From: DAIRGB01 sp036794765
Lineage (GTDB): Bacteria; Patescibacteriota; JAHJAL01
Direction of reading: 5' to 3'
Length of the DNA: 14,213 nt
NCBI GenBank assembly: GCA_036794765.1
Contig: DAIRGB010000025.1
Coordinates: forward strand, 1-14,213
Below are positions 6,387 through 14,213 of this stretch, piece by piece (position 1 is the first letter of the stretch; every line of letters begins with the position of its first letter). The notes under the pieces are model-generated. The model made no database searches, was not told the origin of the DNA, and saw only the letters and a list, made by a program, of their open reading frames with translations. The position numbers were made by a program, and so were the translations under genes.

Positions 6387-6412
6387 AAAAAAGGCGAACA
6401 CTAGTGTCCGCC
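6387..6412 (-). terminator. rho-independent terminator downstream of ileS
   Basis: GGCGAACAC (6393-6401) and GTGTCCGCC (6404-6412) pair along nine positions, including one G-U on the minus strand, around a two-base apex (central palindrome ACACTAGTGT). Six U follow (6387-6392) on the minus strand. It lies about 180 bases after the ileS stop. Confidence 0.88.
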
Positions 6413-6588
6413 GCCAAAACTATCCTAAACAACATCAATATTGGAAAATAATCTCTCTTTCTCCAAACAAAAATATTTCTGAAAACAACGCATATCTTTT
6501 GTAAAAATACTATATATTTACGATCACAAATCAATCATAACTCAAGCGATTATTATCGTCAAATAAAGAGATATCGACAATTTTGATC
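6413..6588. other. ileS 3' untranslated stretch, no gene seen
   Basis: AT-rich spacer between the ileS stop and its terminator. No coding sequence is supported; the only minus-strand reading frame crosses the terminator. On the minus strand TTGATT near 6529-6534 and TAGTAT near 6507-6512 loosely resemble -35 and -10 boxes, so a small RNA ending at the 6387-6412 terminator is possible but unproven. Confidence 0.4.
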
Positions 6589-9500
6589 TCAAATCTTATT
6601 TAAACATATCTGTAATTTTCGTCCCTCAATCATCACTTCTGTCTTGAAAGAAAAATCCCCTGAAGAATTCTCCGCCAAATTCTCCGCCAAAATTTCTCCG
6701 GCAATATAATCATGATGGACTATCATCACTTCCTTTATTTCTGCACTTTCAGTAAGCCAAGTTATCTTGATTCGATCATCGATATTTAAACCAGCCGCCT
6801 TTCTCGCCTCTTGAATATGACGTACAATCTCCCGCGATAATCCCTCCAACCGCAATTCGTTGGTAATTTTAATATCAATATATACTTTTAATCCGTAATT
6901 TTCCGCTACCGACCAGGTATCATCTCCAATAAATTCTTTTTCAATTTTTACTTCCTTAACGTTTACTTCATCCCTTACCAAATCAATTAAATTGTCTTCT
7001 AGCTGAGTCTCTCCTGTTGTTACCACAATTATTTGGCTCAAAGGTTGTCTAACCTTGATTGACGCTTTTGCTCTTGCTGCCAGACCCAGCTCAACTGCTT
7101 TTCTGACAACATCCATTTGTTGATTTAAATTTGATTTAATTGATTCGATTTTTGACTCGGGAAAATTCTGCAAATGAACTGATTCTTTTTCCTCAGTAAG
7201 ATTTCGATAAATAACCTCTGCTACAAACGGCATAAACGGAGCAATCAATTTACACAAATTTGTTAGTACATCATACAAAGTTTGATATGCCTCATTTTTA
7301 TCAATATCGCTCTCACTTTTCCAAAAACGTCGTCTCGAACGCCTGATATACCAGTTGGATAAATTATCTACAAAAACTTCAATCTCTTTGGCCGCTTCAT
7401 AAATATCATATTTACCCAGCCTGTCATCAACTAGTGAGATCAATTTATTTAATTCTGACAAAATCCACTGATCCAAAAAATTACTCGGCTTGAAGTCTTT
7501 ATTGTTATCAGGTTGCCAATCATCCGTATTGGCATACATCACAAAGAAAGAATACGAATTGATCAACATTCTCATCAAACGATTATTTATATCCTGCAAT
7601 CCTTTGGGGTCAAATCTTTTTGGTAAACCTGGTTGATTAATGGTGTACATATACCAACGCATGATATCCGCTCCAAATTGGTTCATGACGTCAGCCGGAT
7701 CTACAACATTTCCGCGCGATTTACTCATTTTCTTTCCATTCTTATCGTTGATGTGTCCCAAACAAATAACATTACGATAGGGGAAACCGGTTGGCACTTT
7801 TCCCGCTTTATTTAAAACGGTTGCTATTGCCAAAAGTGTATAAAACCAGCCTCGAGTTTGGTCGATAGCTTCAGATATATAGTCTGCCGGATAAAAATCG
7901 CCACTCTCAATTTTTTTCTTATCATCTTCCGTCGCATTATTGGGGTAACCAAACTGAGCCGTGGGCATAGAACCGGAATCAAACCAAACGTCCATCACCT
8001 CCGGCACTCGATTCATATTCCCGCCGCATTCACATTTCCACACAACTTCATCAATATATGGTTTGTGCAAATCAGTCAAAGTCTTTCCCGATTTTTCTTC
8101 CACTTCTTTTTTTGAGCCAATCACTTCAAAACTGTGGCATTGATCGCACTCCCAAATCGGTAGGGGAGTACCCCAAAATCGATCTCGAGAAATCGCCCAA
8201 TCCTTGACTCCTGCTAACCATTCTCCAAATCTTCCGTGTTTGATATGGTCCGGTATCCAATTGATCTCATTATTGTTTTTTACCAAATCATCGGCAAAAA
8301 GGCTCATCTTCACAAACCACGATGGCTTGGCGAAATAAATCAGCGGGGTGTCGCAACGCCAACAAAACGGATATTCGTGTTCATATAATTCTTCTTTAAA
8401 AAACAAACCCCGGTCTTTCAGGTTATTCATGATCAAGTCATCTACTTCGTATCGGTTTTTATCATTCTTTTTTTTGAGCGGTATCCCTTGCCCCGGGACA
8501 TCAGCGGTTATTTGACCTTTGTCATTGACTGTGTTCAAAACCGGTAAATTGTTTGCCCGACTAACCACTTCATCATCAACTCCAAAAGCGGGTGCGATGT
8601 GCACAATACCCGTGCCATCCATCGTCGAAACAAAATCCCCGGCAATTACCAAGTATGCCTTTTTGTTTTCAGGATTTTCAACTATAAACAATGGTTCGTA
8701 TTCCATGCCCAATAAGCTTTCTCCGGTCATTTCCTCTACTACTTCACAATCATTGCCCAACACTGTCAACCTATCTTTTACCAAAATCAAAAACTCGCTG
8801 TTGTATTTTACTTTGACGTAGTTAAAATTTTTACCTATCGCCAGGGCGACATTACCAGGCAAAGTCCAAGGAGTGGTTGTCCAGACAAGAAAATAAGTAT
8901 TTTCTTGACCAATCAACTTCATTTTTATATAAACGGAATTATCTTTTATAGTTTGATAACCTTGCGCCAACTCATGTGTCGATAGAGCTGTTCCGCAACG
9001 ATAACAATAGGGGACAACTTTGTGGCCTTTATAAACAATACTGTTTTTTTGTTCGTCTTTTACTGTTGCCATTTGCTGTAATACCCACCAAACATTCTCA
9101 ATATACTTATCTTCATAAGTCACATAAGGGTTTTCCAAATCCACCCAGTAGCCCATCCGTTTGGTAAAGGTCGTCCACAGGTCTTTATATTCCCAAACTG
9201 ATTCTTTGCATTTCTGATTGAAATCAATGATGCTTTGTCTTGGGTTTCCCGGAACAATATTTTCGATATCCTGCTTATTTTTTAGACCTAGCTGTTTCTC
9301 CACCTGTAATTCCACCGGTAAACCATGGGTATCCCAACCGGCCTTCCGCTCTACCTTGTAACCTTTCATGGTCTTGTAACGTGGAATAATATCCTTGAAA
9401 GCGCGAGCAATGGCATGATGAAGACCGGGTTTTCCGTTTGCGGTTGGCGGACCTTCGTAAAAAATAAAATTTTCTCCGCCTTCCCTGATTCGGATACTCT

Positions 9501-9591
9501 TCTCAAATGTTTTATCATTCTCCCAAAATTCCAACACTTCCTCCTCCAACTGAGGCAACTTTTTTTTGGGATCAATAGGTTTGAATGTCAT
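6589..9591 (-). CDS. ileS: isoleucyl-tRNA synthetase
   Basis: A 1000-residue cytoplasmic class I aminoacyl-tRNA synthetase that charges tRNA-Ile. The catalytic entry is YEGPPTANGKPGLHHA (45-60), where HIGH is replaced by GLHH, a variant I recall from Bacteroidetes-type IleRS. AGWDTHGLPVELQVEK (84-99) and WTTTPWTLPGNVAL (237-250) are family hallmarks; the latter and GTGIVHIAPAFGVDD (326-340) belong to the CP1 editing domain that hydrolyses Val-tRNA-Ile. KMSKS is at 621-625 (GKKMSKSRGNVVDP). Cys482/Cys485 and Cys520/Cys522 could bind zinc inside the catalytic insertion. The anticodon-binding region (about 690-850) and a long C-terminal part suggest the eukaryote-like (IleS2-type) class. Length is normal. 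No Shine-Dalgarno is visible. It may be co-transcribed with the 306-residue gene, which ends 66 bases upstream without a terminator. Confidence 0.97.
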   Translation of the reverse strand: MTFKPIDPKKKLPQLEEEVLEFWENDKTFEKSIRIREGGENFIFYEGPPTANGKPGLHHAIARAFKDIIPRYKTMKGYKVERKAGWDTHGLPVELQVEKQLGLKNKQDIENIVPGNPRQSIIDFNQKCKESVWEYKDLWTTFTKRMGYWVDLENPYVTYEDKYIENVWWVLQQMATVKDEQKNSIVYKGHKVVPYCYRCGTALSTHELAQGYQTIKDNSVYIKMKLIGQENTYFLVWTTTPWTLPGNVALAIGKNFNYVKVKYNSEFLILVKDRLTVLGNDCEVVEEMTGESLLGMEYEPLFIVENPENKKAYLVIAGDFVSTMDGTGIVHIAPAFGVDDEVVSRANNLPVLNTVNDKGQITADVPGQGIPLKKKNDKNRYEVDDLIMNNLKDRGLFFKEELYEHEYPFCWRCDTPLIYFAKPSWFVKMSLFADDLVKNNNEINWIPDHIKHGRFGEWLAGVKDWAISRDRFWGTPLPIWECDQCHSFEVIGSKKEVEEKSGKTLTDLHKPYIDEVVWKCECGGNMNRVPEVMDVWFDSGSMPTAQFGYPNNATEDDKKKIESGDFYPADYISEAIDQTRGWFYTLLAIATVLNKAGKVPTGFPYRNVICLGHINDKNGKKMSKSRGNVVDPADVMNQFGADIMRWYMYTINQPGLPKRFDPKGLQDINNRLMRMLINSYSFFVMYANTDDWQPDNNKDFKPSNFLDQWILSELNKLISLVDDRLGKYDIYEAAKEIEVFVDNLSNWYIRRSRRRFWKSESDIDKNEAYQTLYDVLTNLCKLIAPFMPFVAEVIYRNLTEEKESVHLQNFPESKIESIKSNLNQQMDVVRKAVELGLAARAKASIKVRQPLSQIIVVTTGETQLEDNLIDLVRDEVNVKEVKIEKEFIGDDTWSVAENYGLKVYIDIKITNELRLEGLSREIVRHIQEARKAAGLNIDDRIKITWLTESAEIKEVMIVHHDYIAGEILAENLAENSSGDFSFKTEVMIEGRKLQICLNKI

Positions 9592-9657
9592 GATATGCTA
9601 CTTATATAAAAAATAATGGTAATTTTAGGATAATAAATTTTTAGGAACAAGTAAAAA

Positions 9658-10578
9658 CTATTCCTTCTTTTTTATTCTTTCTCCCCACAATTCCACCAAA
9701 GGATTTTCAAACTGATAAAATACTTTTTGGCCGCCTCTGGCATTGCCAATCGTTTTTATTTCCGAGCTATCATAAGCTATCGGTTTAACCTTGATACTCT
9801 CTGCCTCATTAGAGCGATCTGGTTCGGCGGTAGTTTTACTTGTTTCTTTATTGGATTTATGTTTTATTCCTTCAAATTCGATAATGTCAAACAAATATTT
9901 TCCAAAACCAAAATCCTCCAGCATTATCTTTAACTCCCTTTCCGTCAACTTTTCGCCAGGTTCAAAAATTACGTCCAACGGTTTTTCGCAAAGATTATTG
10001 GCGATTTTGTAAAAATATTTGATTTTTTGTTTCAAATCACTGTAATAACCGGATAAATAATTTGCCATTTCCTCTTTGCTTCTTTTGTCCTGATCAATTA
10101 TTTGGATAATATTGTCAATATCAGTCGTGGCCAGATATTTTTCCTCCTGCTCTTCTGTATCGCATAAATCATGATTATCAAATTCATCTTCATCTTTGTT
10201 TTGTCCGCTTCTCATCTCGCCAGGCAGAATATTTGTCTTTGTGTCCATATTCGCATCGTCAGAAAAATCCTCCGGCAATTCCGGCAACATTCTCGTCGTC
10301 AAATCATCTTCTTCTCTCTCGGGTGCAAGTTGAACTGTCTTAAACTCATTTTCCTCATTTTCTTTACCAAACTCGTTTATTTCTTGCATTAGTTCTTTTA
10401 TTTCGCTTAGCAATTTTCCCCTTTTCTCTCCGTTGCCATTTGGTGTAAGTTGGGTTTGTTGCATCAATTCCCCAAGCAAGCGATTACGTTGATTTATCAG
10501 TTCTTCTTTATTTGGTACCCCCCGATCCCCATTAAATTTTTTCATCCAACTAAAATCTATTGATTCTTTTAAATCCAT
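9658..10578 (-). CDS. acidic protein of unknown function
   Basis: A 306-residue protein that I do not recognise. It has no signal peptide, no membrane segment and no catalytic motif. Residues 22-75 are predicted helical with coiled-coil character (NQRNRLLGELMQQ, LLSEIKELMQEINEF). Residues 75-150 are strongly acidic and probably disordered (EREEDD, NKDEDEFDNHD, EEQEEKY). Residues 150-235 look helical (IDNIIQIIDQDKRSKEEM, LTERELKIMLEDFGFGKYLF), and a basic C-terminus ends in RIKKKE. The ATG at 10576-10578 is preceded by a good Shine-Dalgarno, GAAGGG, and by a promoter with a perfect -10, so it is a real, well-expressed gene. It is divergent from the first ATP-grasp gene and just upstream of ileS. 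Confidence 0.8.
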   Translation of the reverse strand: MDLKESIDFSWMKKFNGDRGVPNKEELINQRNRLLGELMQQTQLTPNGNGEKRGKLLSEIKELMQEINEFGKENEENEFKTVQLAPEREEDDLTTRMLPELPEDFSDDANMDTKTNILPGEMRSGQNKDEDEFDNHDLCDTEEQEEKYLATTDIDNIIQIIDQDKRSKEEMANYLSGYYSDLKQKIKYFYKIANNLCEKPLDVIFEPGEKLTERELKIMLEDFGFGKYLFDIIEFEGIKHKSNKETSKTTAEPDRSNEAESIKVKPIAYDSSEIKTIGNARGGQKVFYQFENPLVELWGERIKKKE

Positions 10579-10616
10579 TTTGCCCTTCTCTTTGATAAAT
10601 ATTCATCAGTAAAACA

Positions 10617-10647
10617 ATTATATCAAATACTTATATTTTTTAACCAA
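10617..10647 (-). promoter_or_regulatory. extended -10 promoter of the acidic-protein gene
   Basis: On the minus strand TGATATAAT provides a perfect TATAAT (10622-10617) with an upstream TGn. A weak -35-like TTGGTT (10647-10642) is 19 bases away. The start near 10610 gives a leader of about 32 bases holding the Shine-Dalgarno GAAGGG. The promoter of the divergent ATP-grasp gene must lie in the same 75-base gap, so the two may overlap. Confidence 0.55.
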
Positions 10648-10653
10648 AAAACA

Positions 10654-11538
10654 ATGAAAATTCTTATCGTCAGTTTGATCAAAAAAAACAATCAACCGGT
10701 GGAAAGCTTGATCGCTGCTGGCCAGTCAAAAAAACATCAAATAGATCACTGTAGCTATCGCGATCTTAAGCTAATTTTTGATAATCAGAACGGTTTTCAA
10801 ATACTTGTTCCCGATTTGCCTTTATCAACCTACGATTGTCTTATTCTGCGGCGTCCGGTCAACCTTACTCATATTTCCCATCTTCTAGCCATTTATGCAA
10901 AAAAACACAATATATATCTTCTCAATCAAGACTCTATTATCGATTATCCGCTCTTTGACAAAGCCATCCAATATGCTTTGCTAGCCGAACAATCAATTCC
11001 GATCATTCCCGCCACCTTGGATACCGTAGAGAATGATTTTCGCTACATTTCTCAAAACTTTGGTCTGCCGTTCATTTACAAATGCATCAACGGTACTTGC
11101 GGTCTGACAGTTTATAAAATAAATAGTTCATCTGATCTTGAGAATCTCCCCAAATATCAAAAAAGAGCAAAACATCGTCTTTATTTGGCTCAAAAATACT
11201 GGCCGATCGATTATGATTTACGCATTATTACTTTGGGCAAAAAAGTACTTGGTGGTATGAAAAGAATTTCAACAAATCCACAGGAATTCCGCACCAATTA
11301 TTCATTGGGTAATCAAGTCGAAAATTATTCCGTTCCCCCGGAGATTGCCGATCTGGCACTCAGTGCCTCCTCGGCAGTCAAATGCGAACATGCCGGAATC
11401 GATATTCTTTTTCATCAAGGCCAACCATATATCATCGAAATCAATCGATATTGTTATTTTGACGGTTTCAAAAAAGCCACCAGTATAGACGTGGCGGCCG
11501 AGATCATTGACTATCTCCAGCAAAAAATCCAAAAATAA
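10654..11538 (+). CDS. RimK-like ATP-grasp ligase 1
   Basis: A 294-residue protein. Enzymes of this fold join an amino acid or amine to a carboxylate through an acyl-phosphate at the cost of ATP. The N-terminal Rossmann-like part begins MKILIVSLIK. The ATP-grasp core shows Lys143 in FIYKC with the loop NGTCG (146-150), DLRIITLGKKVLGGMKR (188-204), GIDIL (248-252) and the Mg-binding IIEINR (260-265, Glu262 and Asn264). It is a paralogue of the ligase on the opposite strand, but its nucleotide loop lacks the usual second glycine run (NGTCGLTVY here, NGRKGLGIY in the paralogue), so it may be slower or altered. It is divergent from the acidic-protein gene, and its stop is 3 bases from the converging stop of ligase 2. 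The product is not predictable from sequence. Confidence 0.87.
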   Translation: MKILIVSLIKKNNQPVESLIAAGQSKKHQIDHCSYRDLKLIFDNQNGFQILVPDLPLSTYDCLILRRPVNLTHISHLLAIYAKKHNIYLLNQDSIIDYPLFDKAIQYALLAEQSIPIIPATLDTVENDFRYISQNFGLPFIYKCINGTCGLTVYKINSSSDLENLPKYQKRAKHRLYLAQKYWPIDYDLRIITLGKKVLGGMKRISTNPQEFRTNYSLGNQVENYSVPPEIADLALSASSAVKCEHAGIDILFHQGQPYIIEINRYCYFDGFKKATSIDVAAEIIDYLQQKIQK

Positions 11539-11541
11539 AAA

Positions 11542-12447
11542 TCATTTTTTTACTTTCGTCTCCAGATAATCTACAATCGCGTTGGCTGGATTGATGCCTG
11601 TGTATTCAATAAAACCCCTAAACTGCGGCGCTTGATTGACTTCTATCACATAGTATTTGCCATTTGACTCAATCAAATCCACACCGGCAATTTCCGTTTT
11701 AGTTATCTCGGCAGCATTTTCGGCAATTTCTATCGCTTCTTTTGGTAAAACAATTTTTTCTCCCCTGCCGCCCTGGGAAATATTTGCTCGAAAGTCTCCA
11801 GTAGGAATAAATCTTTTCATCGCGCCCAACGCTTTGTAACCGACGCAAAAAACACGAATATCTCCATCCGAAGGAAGATATTCTTGAATAATATAAGGAA
11901 AACTATCTGTTGTTAGGTCGCTCAATAATTTTTCCAAATCAGCCCGGCAATCCAACTTGTAGATCCCCAATCCCTTTCTTCCATTTGGGCTTTTGGCAAT
12001 CAAAGGAAAGGAAAAACCATTTATAGCTTCTTTCAATTTCTCTTTTGAACCAAACTGCCAAGCATCAGGTTGAGGAATATTTTTCTGAGCCAACTTTTGC
12101 GCCGTCATCATTTTACCGGATTGATAAAAAAATGGATCCAATACCCGATATTCGTCGACCAGGGGAATATCTAATACTTCTTTCAGGTACCTGAGGGTAA
12201 TCAATGCCTCATTCGCTTTATTGAAACTTCGGTTATCAAAATTGTATTGTCTATCTATTCCTCTGATTATTACAATATCCAAGTCGGCAAAATCAATTTC
12301 CGATCTTATCGAAAAAATATTCTCGCGCAACTCGAAAGCAAAATCATATTGAGAAAATTTTACGGCTTCATGCCCTTTCTCGATTGCGGCTTTTTCCAAC
12401 AATTGAGATTCAGGCGTATTTTTAGAACCAAAAATTCCAATTTTCAT
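11542..12447 (-). CDS. RimK-like ATP-grasp ligase 2
   Basis: A 301-residue protein with a complete ATP-grasp core: Lys152 in LIAKSPNGRKGLGIYKL (149-165), which contains the glycine-rich phosphate loop; IIQEYLPSDGDIRVF (186-200); LGAMKRF (207-213); AGVDLIE (254-260); and VIEVNQ (267-272), with Glu269 and Asn271 as magnesium ligands. This is the RimK/LysX/glutathione-synthetase type of ATP-dependent carboxylate-amine ligase. Its ATG overlaps the TGA of the upstream HExxH gene as ATGA, so the two are almost certainly translated together. It faces the first ATP-grasp gene tail to tail. The acceptor and the added group are unknown. Confidence 0.92.
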   Translation of the reverse strand: MKIGIFGSKNTPESQLLEKAAIEKGHEAVKFSQYDFAFELRENIFSIRSEIDFADLDIVIIRGIDRQYNFDNRSFNKANEALITLRYLKEVLDIPLVDEYRVLDPFFYQSGKMMTAQKLAQKNIPQPDAWQFGSKEKLKEAINGFSFPLIAKSPNGRKGLGIYKLDCRADLEKLLSDLTTDSFPYIIQEYLPSDGDIRVFCVGYKALGAMKRFIPTGDFRANISQGGRGEKIVLPKEAIEIAENAAEITKTEIAGVDLIESNGKYYVIEVNQAPQFRGFIEYTGINPANAIVDYLETKVKK

Positions 12448-14213
12448 ATATTTTGTTTATAAATTTGTACATTATTAATTCTATCTTTTTGTTGTTCGAT
12501 CACGAACTCATTATATATCTCTTTGATTTTTGTAAATAACATTTTCTCAATCGCGCTCGTTTTTTCTCTCAAAGTATTCAAAACATTTTTATCGATCAAA
12601 CCGATTTTGGTCAACAAAGCCAAATTTTTCAGATTCAATCCTCCAATCAAGGTTAAAAATTCCATCTTATTTTCCCCAAGTTTTTCCACCAACTGTAACT
12701 GTTCCAAATAAACAGTTTCCTTACTTGAAGTTAGATAAGGATCTTTGGAATTCAAAGAAACTACATTTGGCCGAAACAACCTTTTGACTCTCGAAATTGC
12801 GTCTTTCAGATTTTTTTCGTTTTGTACCATAAAATCGGCTACAACTTCTTTCGGATTGTCCCCCCTGTTTATTCTTTGTGTTTTTACGTATCGATTTATT
12901 TCCAGCGCACTATCATAAAAAGCCTTAACGCAACCAAAATAATTATTGCCCGCCAATCTGGCTTGCATGGCGGCAATATAATTAGGGTGAGGAAGATTCT
13001 TTAATCCAAATAATTCCTGACTCATCTTGTCTTCCATCATTTTTGCTCCTGCTTCCGCGAAAATTGCGCCACGATCCCCGCCGATCTCCGCGATTATTTT
13101 GAGATTTAAAACATCTTTCAGTAACTCTTCCTTCAAAATATTTTGAAACACATGAGTAAATTCATGTGCCATCATCACGCAAAAAATTGAATATATCGAT
13201 TTTCTCTTTTTATCCAAAATAATATTTTTAGTTTTCCTATCTATCCCCATGGAAGTTTTTGCATCATCAACTGTTATTCTCCATCCGTTATCATCGGCTT
13301 TTCCCCCCATTGGAATCTTACTTGTGTCCCTGGTAGTTTTAAGTCCCAATCGTATCAATAATTTGTTTGCCAGCTCTTCAAACGTTTCAACCGAAAAACC
13401 ATTTTTACCCTCCAAAAATATCTCTGGATTTTCAATTTTCTTGATTTCATTTTCTTGATAAATTTCACGAAGCTTTTCGGCATATTCTAAAAGATTAAAA
13501 CCGATTTGTGCCGGCTTTTCGAACGCTGTGCCATGTTTAAATTTATCAATTCTGGATAAGTTTTTTTCCGGTTTATTCAATCCCCGAAAATAATTCAATA
13601 TATTGTTTTCTTCTTCGGACAATTTGCCTTCTTTTTTTATCAATTGCAAAGCCACCGCATATTCATACAATTCGGCCAACAAAACATTGATTTTTTTCTG
13701 ATAAATTTTTGCAATCGCCAATTTCGCTCGGCACAATTTTTTCTTGCTCTCCAATGAGCCATTCTCTAAATCTATTAAACGTTTTTTTAAATTTTTGTCT
13801 TCTTTTTTAAATTCAACAATTCTTGCAGACAAATTTTTCTTGAATTCAAGATAAGCTTCTATTTTTGTCAACAATCCCTTCAAATCAGCTACTACTGAAA
13901 TCCGCTCCGGGTACTTCAAGTCCTTTAAGCGGCCATATGGCAATTCCCCAATCTCCGGTCCTTCCTTTATTATAAAATCCAATAATACTTTTTTTGGTTT
14001 ATTATTGGCATATTTAACCGATCTTTTTCTTTGTGATTTATTTATTCCCCTTTCTTCCAAAACTGCTTTTTCCAATCTATTTCGATTGGCAATCAAATAC
14101 TTTTTTATTTCATTTTCATCTTTAAACTCGATTGATTCTCCAAATATTTCCTCCCAGTTCTCTTGCCCCTCTTTGGTCAAAAAATATTCCGGGTAAAAAG
14201 TATACAAACCTAC
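12444..14213 (-). CDS. HExxH metallopeptidase-like protein, 5' end possibly outside the window
   Basis: At least 587 residues counted from a TTG at 14205-14207. The frame stays open to the right edge (two more codons), so the true start may lie outside. The N-terminal 260 residues are charged and helical, with coiled-coil stretches (about 105-200) and no membrane segment. A zincin domain follows: FEELANKLLIRLGL (276-289), GWRITVDDA (308-316), and the zinc site AHEFTHVFQ (347-355) with His348, Glu349 and His352. EAGAKM (385-390), about 33 residues on, offers Glu385 as a third ligand, as in gluzincins. The arrangement recalls DUF1704/QEGLA (MATCAP-like) peptidases, but that family has HExxxH, so the link is loose. 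Its TGA overlaps the ATG of ATP-grasp ligase 2, indicating a shared pathway. It probably cleaves a peptide or protein; the substrate is unknown. Confidence 0.8.
   Translation of the reverse strand, partial: VGLYTFYPEYFLTKEGQENWEEIFGESIEFKDENEIKKYLIANRNRLEKAVLEERGINKSQRKRSVKYANNKPKKVLLDFIIKEGPEIGELPYGRLKDLKYPERISVVADLKGLLTKIEAYLEFKKNLSARIVEFKKEDKNLKKRLIDLENGSLESKKKLCRAKLAIAKIYQKKINVLLAELYEYAVALQLIKKEGKLSEEENNILNYFRGLNKPEKNLSRIDKFKHGTAFEKPAQIGFNLLEYAEKLREIYQENEIKKIENPEIFLEGKNGFSVETFEELANKLLIRLGLKTTRDTSKIPMGGKADDNGWRITVDDAKTSMGIDRKTKNIILDKKRKSIYSIFCVMMAHEFTHVFQNILKEELLKDVLNLKIIAEIGGDRGAIFAEAGAKMMEDKMSQELFGLKNLPHPNYIAAMQARLAGNNYFGCVKAFYDSALEINRYVKTQRINRGDNPKEVVADFMVQNEKNLKDAISRVKRLFRPNVVSLNSKDPYLTSSKETVYLEQLQLVEKLGENKMEFLTLIGGLNLKNLALLTKIGLIDKNVLNTLREKTSAIEKMLFTKIKEIYNEFVIEQQKDRINNVQIYKQNI

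Noticed and set aside
12444..14213. Firm assignment of the HExxH protein to the DUF1704/QEGLA (MATCAP) family.
   Set aside because: The zinc motif here is HExxH (HEFTH), while that family has HExxxH, and the QEGLA string is only loosely matched by FAEAGA. Kept as a comparison only.

Overview
The window reads as a piece of an AT-rich bacterial chromosome, most likely from the Candidate Phyla Radiation (Patescibacteria). This is an inference from several signs: low GC, many starts without a clear Shine-Dalgarno sequence, a tRNA gene that does not encode its CCA end, a Bacteroidetes-like GLHH variant of the isoleucyl-tRNA synthetase HIGH motif, a diverged MBL-fold protein of a kind I associate with these genomes, and intergenic DNA built from short degenerate repeats. 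TGA is used as a stop (for example in an ATGA start/stop overlap), which argues against lineages that read TGA as glycine. No rRNA, CRISPR array, transposase, integrase or phage gene was seen.

Layout. Positions 1-291 (minus): 5' part of a gene running off the left edge, with a histidine-kinase-like phosphoacceptor helix. 482-610: tRNA-Leu(UAA) with its terminator. 611-865: a GC-rich structured segment and repeats. 866-1438 (minus): an MBL-fold protein that has lost its metal-binding motif. 1439-1856: repeat-rich spacer, including a 48-bp repeat in inverted orientation relative to 808-855 and two diverged copies of a hairpin element with compensatory changes, ending in a strong terminator. 1857-5321 (minus): a giant secreted or membrane-anchored protein with C39-like peptidase, Ig-like, PHP-like, beta-sandwich and decayed M48-like regions; its ribosome binding site lies in a long hairpin. 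5491-6333 (minus): class I methyltransferase. 6589-9591 (minus): ileS. 9658-10578 (minus): acidic protein of unknown function. 10654-11538 (plus) and 11542-12447 (minus): two RimK-like ATP-grasp ligases, tail to tail with 3 bp between stops. 12444-14213 (minus): an HExxH metallopeptidase-like protein whose stop overlaps the start of the second ATP-grasp gene; its true start may lie beyond the right edge.

How the genes may work together. The HExxH protein and the ATP-grasp ligase are translationally coupled, with a second ATP-grasp paralogue next to them. This suggests a small peptide-ligation and peptide-cleavage module, perhaps one that adds and removes amino acids on a protein or peptide. 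The ileS gene and the acidic protein upstream of it may share a transcript. The methyltransferase and the giant extracellular protein each end in their own terminator and look independent.
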